Assembly: GCF_034096925.1 (NCBI RefSeq) | Contig: NZ_JAWZSQ010000001.1 | Span: 310,001-374,000 of the forward strand | Source: Patulibacter defluvii | GTDB taxonomy: Bacteria; Actinomycetota; Thermoleophilia; Solirubrobacterales; Solirubrobacteraceae | DNA length: 64,000 bases | Direction of reading: 5' to 3' | Part shown: in pieces, positions 16,626 through 24,527 of the stretch | Layout: each line of letters opens with the position of its first letter | How positions within the stretch are numbered: the first letter of the stretch is position 1 | Translations under genes and position numbers: made by a program | The notes under the pieces: model-generated | Database searches by the model: none | What the model saw: the letters and a program-made list of their open reading frames with translations, nothing else | Told to the model about the DNA's origin: nothing

Positions 16626-17174
16626 ATGAGCAAGCTCCTCTACTCGGCCACGATGTCGCTCGACGGCTTCATCGCCGGCGTCGACGGCGACATGTCCTGG
16701 CGGTCCGCCCACCTCGGCGGCGAGCAGCCCGACCCGGAGGTCGCCGGCCTGGTCGACCGGATCGGCGCGCTGCTGATCGGCCGTCGCACCTTCTACGGCG
16801 ACGACCCCAACCGCGGCACCGACGCCGAGGGCGCCTTCGGCGGGCGCTGGCAGGGCCCCTCGATCGTCCTCTCGCACGATCCGCCGCGGTCGCCGCCCGG
16901 CCCCGACGTCCGCTTCGTCGACGACCTCGAGGCCGCGGTCGCGCTGGCCAAGGAGGCCGCCGGCGATCGCTACGTCAACGTCCTCGGCGCCAACGTCGCC
17001 GCGCGCTGCCTGGAGGCGGGGCTGCTCGACGAGATCCTGGTCCTGATCGCCCCGACCCTGCTCGGCGACGGCGTCCCGCTCTTCCGCCGCCCCGGCGGGG
17101 CCGACGTGCGACTGGAGCCGCGCGACCCCGCCCGCGACGGTCGCACCCGCTGGTGGTTCCGGGTCGTGCGCTGA
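16626..17174 (+). CDS. RibD C-terminal / dihydrofolate-reductase-like protein
   Basis: 182 residues: 'LLYSATMSLDGFIAG' at the start, 'IGALLIGRRTFYGDDP', 'GPSIVLSHDPP' and 'LDEILVLIAPTLLGDGVPLF' are the standard landmarks of the RibD C-terminal (DHFR-fold, NADPH-binding) family. Members act in riboflavin biosynthesis or reduce unknown pterin- or flavin-like compounds; no riboflavin genes are near, so a stand-alone reductase of unknown substrate is likely. The 183 bp after it hold no gene, only two TTGACTGC copies 23 bp apart (17229 and 17252). Confidence 0.88.
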   Translation: MSKLLYSATMSLDGFIAGVDGDMSWRSAHLGGEQPDPEVAGLVDRIGALLIGRRTFYGDDPNRGTDAEGAFGGRWQGPSIVLSHDPPRSPPGPDVRFVDDLEAAVALAKEAAGDRYVNVLGANVAARCLEAGLLDEILVLIAPTLLGDGVPLFRRPGGADVRLEPRDPARDGRTRWWFRVVR

Positions 17175-17357
17175 GCTGGCGCGCTGACGCTCGCTGTGTC
17201 GGGAAGCCGACACGACGGCACGCAGTTGTTGACTGCACGCTTCGCGGCCGGTTGACTGCGACCGTCGTTGCGACCGCATGGGGTGGTCGCGGGGTGGGGT
17301 TCGCGGGCCTTTGGTCGGGCATCGCGTCCCACGAGCAACAGGTCTCTAGGGGGATCC

Positions 17358-19097
17358 ATGACTGCGAACTCGCGGCGCCACGCGCGCCGTGCCGTCCTCA
17401 CCGGAGGGCTGCTGGCCGCATCGCTGATCGCGGCCGCGCCGGCGTCGGCGGCCCTGGGCGGGGCGAACCCGGCCAGCTACAACCACGTGCCGGATCTCCG
17501 TTCGGTGACCTTCGGCGAGTCGGGTCCCGACCTGGTCGCCTGGTTCACGTTCGACGAGCCGCTGGCCTCGAACGCGATCGATCCGACCCAGTTCACGCTC
17601 GGCGGCTACGCGTCGAGCCAGCGCGTCCCGACCGCGGACGCGGCCTCGGTGGTCGGCAGCAAGCCGAACACCGTCGAGCTGCGCTGGACGTCGAACGACG
17701 TCGACTTCGACGAGACCAGCTACGGCGTGGTCAACGCCGGTGCGGTGCGGGCCTTCAACGGCAACCAGCCGAACCGGGTCGATTCGACCGCGGTCACCGG
17801 CGCCAAGGGCGAGTCCGGCACCCGCGCCCACTCGGTCCGCCCGGACCTGGTCGGGGTGCGGGTCGACGAGTCGAACCTGAACGCCAACGTCCTGATCTTC
17901 ACCTACGACCAGCGGATCGATCCCGGCTCGGCCAACCCCGGCCAGTTCTGGTTCGTCAAGCAGGACGGCCAGACCGCGGTCGGCGGCTCGATCGCCTCGG
18001 CCAGCGGCTACGAGGTCGCCGTCCGCTTCCCGTCGCTGCCCGGCGACGACCTGGTCACCGAGGCGGTCAAGGCGGCCGACTTCGGCGGCGGCATCACCTC
18101 GGTCAACTACGGCAACGCCAGCTTCCCGGGCTCGGTCGCGGTCTCCGGCACCAGCGGCCTGACCGCGATGCCCGACCTGCTCTCGACCGAGTTCGTCGGC
18201 GGTGGCGGTTCGGCCTCGGTCGTCTACCACTACGACGAGCCGGTCGCCAACCCGATCGCGGGCGCCTTCGCCGCGGTCACCGCCGCCGGCGGCCTGCTGC
18301 CCGGCGCCTCCGCGGTGGTCAACGCCGACGGCAAGTCGGTGACGGTCAACTTCCCGAACGTCCCGGCGGTCAAGGCCCACGAGCACTTCGTGCGCGCGGC
18401 CGGCTTCGCCGGGGCGGTGACGAACGTCAACGGCGTGCCGAACATCGGCCAGTCGACCCCGATCGGCGGCAACGCCGGCGCCAAGTCGACCGGCTGGACG
18501 TCGGCCCCCGACGCGACCGCGGCCACGTTCAACAAGCAGAACGGCCAGGTCGACGTGACCGTCGACGCGCGGCTGACGATCCCCTCGGTCGATCCGACGC
18601 AGTTCACCCTGGTCGACGCCAACGGCGACACCGTCGTGGCCGGCGCCCAGTCGGTGATCAGCCAGGGCTCCGACGGCGCCCCGGGTCCGCAGACGATCCG
18701 CCTGCAGTTCCTGCCCAACCAGGTCGCGGCCGCCTCGGCGATCGAGATCAACGGCTGGAACGCGCCGTTCGGCAACAGCGGCGGCTTCGCGTTCATCGGC
18801 TCCAACCCGGTGCCGGACAACGTCAACGCGCTGCCGGTCGCGCAGTCGCTGTCGGCGGCGGCGTCGGCGGCGGCGATCGCGCCGGTCGGGACGTCGAAGA
18901 AGGTCCTGAAGCTGCGCAAGGTCAAGACGGTCGGCGTGCTGCCGGCGAAGGTCCGCAAGGCCCTGAAGCCGGCCAAGAGCGCCAAGCAGGCCCGCGCCAA
19001 CGCCAAGGTCCTGAAGGCCTTCTACGCGACGTCCAAGCGGGCGAGCGCCTACAAGGTCAAGAAGGTCGCGGTCCGCAAGGCCGCCAAGAAGCGCTGA
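17358..19097 (+). CDS. Secreted protein with repeated beta domains and Lys/Arg-rich tail
   Basis: 579 residues from ATG 17358, which has an AGGGGG site before it. Signal peptide about 1-35 ending 'APASAALGG'. The body has several divergent beta-rich repeats with 'DPTQFTL' (twice) and 'VAWFTFDEPL' or 'VVYHYDEPV', similar in style to SwmB-type adhesive domains. After residue 505 comes an Ala/Ser linker and about 70 residues rich in Lys/Arg/Ala ('KVLKLRKVKTVG ... KVKKVAVRKAAKKR'), which could bind cell-wall polymers by charge. No sortase signal. Function unknown; a surface-associated structural protein is likely. Confidence 0.75.
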   Translation: MTANSRRHARRAVLTGGLLAASLIAAAPASAALGGANPASYNHVPDLRSVTFGESGPDLVAWFTFDEPLASNAIDPTQFTLGGYASSQRVPTADAASVVGSKPNTVELRWTSNDVDFDETSYGVVNAGAVRAFNGNQPNRVDSTAVTGAKGESGTRAHSVRPDLVGVRVDESNLNANVLIFTYDQRIDPGSANPGQFWFVKQDGQTAVGGSIASASGYEVAVRFPSLPGDDLVTEAVKAADFGGGITSVNYGNASFPGSVAVSGTSGLTAMPDLLSTEFVGGGGSASVVYHYDEPVANPIAGAFAAVTAAGGLLPGASAVVNADGKSVTVNFPNVPAVKAHEHFVRAAGFAGAVTNVNGVPNIGQSTPIGGNAGAKSTGWTSAPDATAATFNKQNGQVDVTVDARLTIPSVDPTQFTLVDANGDTVVAGAQSVISQGSDGAPGPQTIRLQFLPNQVAAASAIEINGWNAPFGNSGGFAFIGSNPVPDNVNALPVAQSLSAAASAAAIAPVGTSKKVLKLRKVKTVGVLPAKVRKALKPAKSAKQARANAKVLKAFYATSKRASAYKVKKVAVRKAAKKR

Positions 19098-19107
19098 GTC
19101 GGCGGGC

Positions 19108-19135
19108 GCGCGCGGCGGCTCAGCCCGCCGCGCGC
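19108..19135. terminator. Bidirectional terminator hairpin
   Basis: GCGCGCGGCGG and CCGCCGCGCGC form an 11-pair stem with a six-base loop between two convergent genes. It overlaps the stop codon of the methyltransferase. Confidence 0.55.
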
Positions 19136-19737
19136 TCCAGCCGGACCACGCCGTCGACCCGGGTCGACGGCGCCGCGTCGCGGAACGCGTGCTCGACCTC
19201 GCGCTGGTCACTGGTCCGCAGCCGCCACGCGCCGTCGGGCAGCTCCAGCGCGCGGACGACCTCCTCGGGCGTCGGCAGCTCGACGTGCGGGTGCTCGGGC
19301 GAGGGCAGGTGGCCGACCACCAGCAGCGTCCCGCCAGGCGCGACCGCGGCGGCCGCCGCCCGCAGGACCCGCGTCCGTGGCAGCGCGACGGGGGAGTGCA
19401 GGAAGCTCGCCGCGACCAGGTCGAACCGCCCCTCGGGGAACGAGACGGCCAGGTCGTGCCGCTGCCAGTCGATCGCCGTCGGCGGCAGGCCGGACGCCTG
19501 GTGGGCGCGGGCCGCGGCGGCCAACGCGGTGGCCGAGATGTCGACCGCCGTCACCGTCCAGCCGCGCTCGGCCAGCCACAGCGCGTCGGCGCCCGATCCG
19601 CAGCCCAGGTCGAGCGCGGTGCCGGGCGTCAGCCCCTCCACCTCGTCGACCAGCGAGCGGTTGGGGCGGCCGCTCCAGCGGCCCCGGTCCTCGCGGTAGA
19701 ACTGCTCCCACCAGGCGGTGGCGTCGGTCGTCTCCAT
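19120..19737 (-). CDS. Class I SAM-dependent methyltransferase
   Basis: 205 residues from ATG 19737. Motif I 'ALDLGCGSGADALWLAERGW', motif II-like 'TAVDIS', then 'FDLVAASFLHSP' and 'LRAAAAAVAPGGTLLVVGH' give a complete Rossmann SAM-binding fold. The N-terminal 'WWEQFYREDRGRWSGRPN' resembles the tellurite/thiopurine-type small-molecule methyltransferase branch. Substrate unknown. An earlier TTG at 19794 is possible but would run through an inverted repeat. Confidence 0.87.
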   Translation of the reverse strand: METTDATAWWEQFYREDRGRWSGRPNRSLVDEVEGLTPGTALDLGCGSGADALWLAERGWTVTAVDISATALAAAARAHQASGLPPTAIDWQRHDLAVSFPEGRFDLVAASFLHSPVALPRTRVLRAAAAAVAPGGTLLVVGHLPSPEHPHVELPTPEEVVRALELPDGAWRLRTSDQREVEHAFRDAAPSTRVDGVVRLERAAG

Positions 19738-19764
19738 CGTTCGAGGGTGGCGCGACGCCGCCCC

Positions 19765-19788
19765 GATCGGCAAGCGGATTTGCCGATC
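19765..19788. promoter_or_regulatory. Inverted repeat between TetR end and methyltransferase start
   Basis: GATCGGCAA-GCGGAT-TTGCCGATC is a perfect 9-bp-arm inverted repeat, 17 bp after the TetR stop and 28 bp before the methyltransferase ATG. It may be an operator for the methyltransferase or a terminator of the TetR gene; no T-run follows. Confidence 0.45.
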
Positions 19789-19804
19789 CGTCAAACGACG
19801 CGCG

Positions 19805-20413
19805 TCACGCGAGCGCCCGCAGCAGCCGCTCGTGCGAGGCTCGCCAGGCCCGGGCGACCGAGCGCGGGTCGCCGCCGTTGGCCGCCCGCCGCAGGGCCAG
19901 CCCGCGGACGGTGGCGAGGGCGAACTCCAGGTCGTCGGGCAGCGTCGGGCGGTCGCCCAGGTCGGGCATCGCGTCGATCGCCAGCCGGATCGCCGCGCTG
20001 GCCACCTCGCGCTCCAGGGCCAGCAGCTCCTCGCGCAGGTCGCCGTCGGTGCGGGCCGCGATCCACAGCTCGAGCGTGGCGTCGAAGAGGTCGCCCTCGA
20101 CCGCCTGCCAGAGCAGGTCGAGCAGCGCGCCCATCCGGTCGCCGGCCGTCGGCGGCGGCTCGATCAGCGCCCGCAGCTCGTCGATCCGCTTCGCCGCCAG
20201 GTGCGAGACCGCGGCCGAGACCAGCGCTGCCTTGGTCGGGAAGTAGTTCACCTGGGCCCCGCGCGAGAGCCCGGCCAGCTCGGCGACCCGTCCGGTCGTG
20301 ACGTTGGCGTAGCCGAACGCGACCAGGCACTCGATCGTCGCGTCGAGCAGGGCCGTGCGGGTGGCCGCACGGCGTTCGGCCTGGGTCATGTGGCTGGCGG
20401 GGCGCGTCGACAT
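19805..20413 (-). CDS. TetR family transcriptional regulator
   Basis: 202 residues with an N-terminal HTH at about 25-60 ('VTTGRVAELAGLSRGAQVNYFPTKAALV'). The helix 'AQVNYFPTKAAL' resembles the 'YHFPSK' branch of TetR regulators of lipid or efflux genes. It is divergent from the esterase pair that starts at 20476, with a 62 bp gap containing a palindrome, so it likely controls those secreted esterases and itself. A TAAGAT -10 box sits eight bases before its ATG. Confidence 0.9.
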   Translation of the reverse strand: MSTRPASHMTQAERRAATRTALLDATIECLVAFGYANVTTGRVAELAGLSRGAQVNYFPTKAALVSAAVSHLAAKRIDELRALIEPPPTAGDRMGALLDLLWQAVEGDLFDATLELWIAARTDGDLREELLALEREVASAAIRLAIDAMPDLGDRPTLPDDLEFALATVRGLALRRAANGGDPRSVARAWRASHERLLRALA

Positions 20414-20437
20414 CTCCGTGGATCTTAGCGGCAGTTG

Positions 20438-20468
20438 TGCAGTTACGTGCAGAGCAGACTGTTATAGT
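20438..20468. promoter_or_regulatory. Divergent control region: palindrome plus esterase -10 box
   Basis: TGCA-GTTACG-TGCA (20438-20451) is a short inverted repeat between the divergent TetR and esterase genes. TATAGT at 20463-20468 lies seven bases before the esterase ATG at 20476, so that mRNA is probably leaderless; no clear -35 box is visible, which fits control through this site. Confidence 0.5.
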
Positions 20469-20475
20469 CGCGCTC

Positions 20476-21993
20476 ATGGGGAGCGGGGAGGGCTGCGTGC
20501 GCCGATCGACGACGCCGAGGGGACTGGTGGTGGCCGCGCTGCTGGCCGCGGCGCTGGCGCTCGCCGCGGCCCCGCCGGCCCGCGCCAACCAACTGGTCGA
20601 GATCACGATCCCGACCCGCCACGCCCAGATCTCCGACGCCTGGCTGCGCTACCCGGGCCCGCCGCGGGCGCGGGTGCTGCTGCCCGACGGCTACGACCCG
20701 GCCAAGCGCTACCCGCTGCTGGTCCTGCTGGCCGGCGCGATGAGCAACTACAAGACCTGGTCGGGCACCGGCTCGGGCCGGATCCAGACCACCGCCGCCG
20801 GCTTCCCCGGGATCATCGTGATGCCCGAGGGGGCGACCGGCTTCTACACCGACTGGTGGAACGGCGGCCGCCGCGGCGGCCCGTCGTGGGAGACCTACAT
20901 CCTCGAGGACGTCCTGCCGGCGGTCCTCGCCCGCTACCCGATCCGCGCCGAGCGCCGCTGGCACGCGCTGGCCGGCGTCTCGATGGGCGGGCTCGGCACC
21001 GCCTACCTCGGCGGGCGGCTGCCCGGCTTCTTCGGCTCGATCGCGCTGATCTCCGGCGTGCCCGACCTGCAGCTGTTCCCCGGGATGGCGAACCTGGCCG
21101 CGCTGGTGCCGCAGGGGACCGCCGCCCAGCCGATCGACGGGTACCAGATCTACGGCGCGCCGGACGGCTTCTACGCCCAGGGGCACTACCCGCTGCGGCT
21201 GGCGGCCAACCTGCAGCACACGCGGGTCTTCATGGCCAGCGGCGACGGCACCCCGACCAGCGACGGCGAGCCGAACGGCAACAACGTGCTGACCGACCTG
21301 GCGGCCGAGGTCGCCCTCGTCCGGCCCGGATCCGACCACTACGCCCAGGCGCTGGCGGCGGCCGGGGTCGACGTCACCTACCAGCCGCACGAGGGCATCC
21401 ACGACTTCGCGAACTTCCGTCGCGAGCTGCGCGACGCGATCGCCTGGGACCTCTTCGCGCCGGTCGCCGAGCGGCCGACCAGCTGGGTCAACGACACCGT
21501 CGCCACCCGCGGCCGGCTGTGGCAGTTCGGCTACCGCTTCGACGCACCACCGGACCGGATCGTGCGCTTCCGGCGCAGCGGCGGACGGCTGAGCGTCAGC
21601 GCCGCCGGCTCGCCGGTCACCCTCACCACCGACGACGGCTGCCGCCTCCGGATCGCCACGCCGGGGACGATCGCCGTCCCGACCGCCCCCTGCGCGAAGC
21701 CGCCGGCCCCGGCGGTCGCCAAGCCGACCGTGCGGGTCCGCCCCGGCCGGCTGTCCACCGGCCGCTGGCGGACCGTGCGGGTGGTCGTCTCGCCGGCCCC
21801 GGCGGGCACGACCGTGCGGGTCGGCGGCCGCCGGGCCTCGACCGACGACCGCGGCGTCGCCTTCCTGCCGCTCTGCGCCGCCGACCGCCGCGGGGTCCGG
21901 ATCGCGGTCGCGACCCCGGGCCGCCCCGGGGTCCGGGTCCGGGTCCGCGCCCACGGCCCGGCGCGCGGCTGCCCGGCGGGGCGGGGCGCATGA
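20476..21993 (+). CDS. Secreted esterase (esterase D/antigen 85-like family)
   Basis: 505 residues from ATG 20476. A signal peptide (about 1-38, ending 'PPARAN') precedes a putative-esterase domain with 'VLLPDGYDPAKRYPLLVLLAG', 'TDWWNGG', the nucleophile elbow 'GVSMGGLGTAYL', and a late acid/His region 'PHEGIHDFANFRREL'. After about residue 355 an extra beta-rich C-terminal part with paired Cys ('DDGCRLR', 'TAPCAKPP', 'LPLCAADRRG') may be a binding or Ig-like domain. Family members hydrolyse or transfer acyl groups on sugars and lipids outside the cell. The stop overlaps the next ATG (ATGA), so the two secreted esterases are coupled. Confidence 0.9.
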   Translation: MGSGEGCVRRSTTPRGLVVAALLAAALALAAAPPARANQLVEITIPTRHAQISDAWLRYPGPPRARVLLPDGYDPAKRYPLLVLLAGAMSNYKTWSGTGSGRIQTTAAGFPGIIVMPEGATGFYTDWWNGGRRGGPSWETYILEDVLPAVLARYPIRAERRWHALAGVSMGGLGTAYLGGRLPGFFGSIALISGVPDLQLFPGMANLAALVPQGTAAQPIDGYQIYGAPDGFYAQGHYPLRLAANLQHTRVFMASGDGTPTSDGEPNGNNVLTDLAAEVALVRPGSDHYAQALAAAGVDVTYQPHEGIHDFANFRRELRDAIAWDLFAPVAERPTSWVNDTVATRGRLWQFGYRFDAPPDRIVRFRRSGGRLSVSAAGSPVTLTTDDGCRLRIATPGTIAVPTAPCAKPPAPAVAKPTVRVRPGRLSTGRWRTVRVVVSPAPAGTTVRVGGRRASTDDRGVAFLPLCAADRRGVRIAVATPGRPGVRVRVRAHGPARGCPAGRGA

Positions 21994-23327
21994 TCGGCCG
22001 CGCGCTGCGGGCGGTCGCGGCCGCGCTGCTGGTGGCGATCGTCGCCGCCGCGCCGGCGGCCGCCGCCGACCCGCCCGACCCGGGCCGGATCGAGCGCTTC
22101 ACCTACGGCAGCGGGATCGGGGCCTACTCCTACGTCGTCTACACGCCGACCAGCTACGACCGCACGCGGCCCGCGCCGCTGCTGGTGATGACGCACGGCT
22201 GCCAGACCACCGCCGACCAGCAGATGCGGGCCAACGGCTACAACCGGCTGGCCGAGCGCGAGCGGTTCGTCGTCCTCTATCCGGACGTCGACTACGGCGC
22301 CACGATCCAGCCCGGGCCGCTGGTCCGCTGCTGGCGCTTCTTCTGGCCCGGGAGCTGGCACCGCGACGGCGGCGACGCGGCGGCGATCGCCGGGATGACG
22401 CGCGAGGTCGCGGGGCGCTGGCGGATCGATCCCGAGCGGATCTACCTGATGGGGATGTCGGCCGGCGGCTTCATGACGTCGATCCTCTCGGCCACCTACC
22501 CCGACCTCTACGCGGCGGTCGGGATCATGGCCGGCGGCGCCTACGCCGACCCGCTCTGCCTGCTCGGCAGTCCGGTCACGACGCCGGTGGCCGACAGCGC
22601 CCAGGCCGCGTTCGCGGAGATGGGTCCGCGCGCCCGGGTGGTGCCGCGGCTGGTGGTCGGCGGCGACGCCGACAGGGGCATCACGCCACCCTGCCAGGAG
22701 AAGGCGCTGGAGCAGGGCCTGCGGACGAACAACCTGGTGATCGGCGGCCGCCAGGAGGGACCGATCCCGCTGACCCCGGCCGCCGTCCGCGAGCAGCCGC
22801 CGGAGCGACCGGGCGGCTATCCGTCGACCGTCCGCACCTACCGCGACCCGAACGGCTGCGTGATCGGGGAGCGCTGGATCGTCCACGGCATGGACCACTT
22901 CTGGTCGGGCGGCTCGAGCGATCCGCGGCTGGCCGGCTTCACCGACCCGAAGGGCCCGAGCGGGGTCGAGATCTCGTGGCGGTTCTTCCGCCGCTACACC
23001 CGCGCCAGCACGGCGATGCCCTGCGCCGAGGCCCCGGCACCCGCGCCGCCCCCAGCCGTTCCGGCGACTCCGGCCCCGTCCACCGGTCCGCCGCGCTGCG
23101 CCCGGCGGACGGTCGCGATCCGGCTGCCGGCCCGCACGGCGACCGCCCGGGCCAGCTTCCGCGGCCGCCGGGTGCCGGCGCGGATCGTCCGCGGGCGGCT
23201 GCGGGTGCGGCTGCCGGCCACCCGCCGCAGCCGCACGGTGGTCGTGGTCCGCGCGCGGACCAGCTCCGGGCGACGGACCGTGGCCCGCCACGTCTACCGC
23301 GGCTGCGGCCCGCGGACCGACCGATGA
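21990..23327 (+). CDS. Secreted PHB-depolymerase-type esterase
   Basis: 445 residues from ATG 21990, overlapping the upstream stop. Signal peptide about 1-26 ('AAAPAAAAD'). The esterase domain shows 'PLLVMTHGCQTTADQ', the nucleophile 'LMGMSAGGFMTSIL' (GxSxG) and the His in 'IVHGMDHFWSGG', matching the LpqC/PHB depolymerase family. A Pro-rich linker (about 345-370) leads to a C-terminal Arg-rich beta domain of about 70 residues with two Cys. It probably degrades polyesters or feruloyl/acetyl esters outside the cell. It works with the coupled esterase upstream. Confidence 0.9.
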   Translation: MIGRALRAVAAALLVAIVAAAPAAAADPPDPGRIERFTYGSGIGAYSYVVYTPTSYDRTRPAPLLVMTHGCQTTADQQMRANGYNRLAERERFVVLYPDVDYGATIQPGPLVRCWRFFWPGSWHRDGGDAAAIAGMTREVAGRWRIDPERIYLMGMSAGGFMTSILSATYPDLYAAVGIMAGGAYADPLCLLGSPVTTPVADSAQAAFAEMGPRARVVPRLVVGGDADRGITPPCQEKALEQGLRTNNLVIGGRQEGPIPLTPAAVREQPPERPGGYPSTVRTYRDPNGCVIGERWIVHGMDHFWSGGSSDPRLAGFTDPKGPSGVEISWRFFRRYTRASTAMPCAEAPAPAPPPAVPATPAPSTGPPRCARRTVAIRLPARTATARASFRGRRVPARIVRGRLRVRLPATRRSRTVVVVRARTSSGRRTVARHVYRGCGPRTDR

Positions 23328-23357
23328 GTTCCGCGGTCGGCCGCGGTCGAAGCGGGC

Positions 23358-24227
23358 ATGACGACGACGCACGTGCTCGCGCTTCACGGGGTCGACCTGA
23401 CCTACGACGTCCACGGCCCGCTGCCGACCGCCGACGGTCGGCCGCCGCTGCTGCTGATCGGCCAGCCGATGGAGGCCGGCGGCTTCCGGGCGCTGGTCGC
23501 GCGGACGCCCGAGCGGACGCTCGTCACCTACGACCCGCGCGGGCTCGGCCGCAGCGTCCGCAAGGACGGCCGCGACGACCACGACCCGACGGTCCAGGCC
23601 GCCGACCTGCACGCCCTGATCGGCGCGCTCGGGGCCGGCCCGGTCGAGCTGTTCGGCAGCAGCGGCGGGGCGATCGTCGGCCTCGAGCTGGTGGCCGCGC
23701 ACCCGGGCGACGTCACGACCCTGGTCGCCCACGAGCCGCCGCTGCTGGCGCTGCTGCCCGACGCCGAGGCGGCCGAGCGCGCCCGCGGCCTGGTCCGCCA
23801 GGCCTACCTGGAGCGCGGCTGGGGCGCCGGGATGGCGGCCTTCATCGCGATGACCAGCTGGCCGGGCCCGTTCGGCGACGACTACTTCGCCCGGCCGGTG
23901 CCCGACCCGACCGCGTTCGGCCTGCCAACCGCCGACGACGGCCGCCGCGACGATCCGCTGCTCTCCGACCGCTCGTGGGCGGTCAGCAGCCACCGGCCCG
24001 ACGTCGCCGCGCTGACCGCGGCCCCGACCCGGATCGTGATCGCGGTCGGCGAGCAGTCGGCGGGCCTCTTCACCGACCGGACCACGATCGCCGTCGCCGC
24101 GGCCCTCGGCCTGCCGGTGACCGTCTTCCCCAGCCACCACGGCGGCTTCATGGACGGCGAGTTCGGGTACGCCGGCCAGCCGGACGCGTTCGCCGCCCGC
24201 CTGCGCGAGGTGCTCGCGGGGGACTGA
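23358..24227 (+). CDS. Alpha/beta hydrolase
   Basis: 289 residues. 'PPLLLIGQPMEAGGF', 'VTYDPRGLGRS', the nucleophile elbow 'FGSSGGAIVGLEL' and the late 'SHHGGFM' complete an alpha/beta hydrolase triad pattern. No signal peptide. This GSSGG branch is common in actinobacteria and of unknown substrate. It follows the esterase pair after 30 bp and may be read with it. Confidence 0.87.
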   Translation: MTTTHVLALHGVDLTYDVHGPLPTADGRPPLLLIGQPMEAGGFRALVARTPERTLVTYDPRGLGRSVRKDGRDDHDPTVQAADLHALIGALGAGPVELFGSSGGAIVGLELVAAHPGDVTTLVAHEPPLLALLPDAEAAERARGLVRQAYLERGWGAGMAAFIAMTSWPGPFGDDYFARPVPDPTAFGLPTADDGRRDDPLLSDRSWAVSSHRPDVAALTAAPTRIVIAVGEQSAGLFTDRTTIAVAAALGLPVTVFPSHHGGFMDGEFGYAGQPDAFAARLREVLAGD

Positions 24228-24249
24228 CGGAGCGCCCGTTCCAGGCGTT

Positions 24250-24286
24250 CTGTGACGACTGAACTGGACAGCTGGCAAATTTGTGA
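24250..24286 (+). promoter_or_regulatory. 31-bp-phased box pair A (before VWA surface gene)
   Basis: CTGTGA (24250-24255) and TTGTGA (24281-24286) start exactly 31 bp apart, about three helical turns. The second box is preceded by AAAT and followed by CCG. Part of a set of seven such pairs (24.2-35.6 kb). The 300 bp between the genes otherwise holds only a leader with SD AAGGAGAT before ATG 24528. Confidence 0.6.
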
Positions 24287-24527
24287 CCGCCGTCCTTCCC
24301 GGGTTATGGCGCGTCCGTCATGGTTCGCCATCGGTCGCTGACGACGTACGCGCCGCCGCCCTCGGCGGTGCGTGCCCTCGGCGGTCATCGTCCGTGGCCG
24401 AGGCTGCGTGACGACCCCGCCGACTGCCGGCCGTCGGCGGGCGAACCGTGCCATGCGCCGGCCCGTGCGAGGACCACGACGCATCGGTCCCGCGCGCCGT
24501 CCTCCCGACACGCAAGGAGATCCCCTG

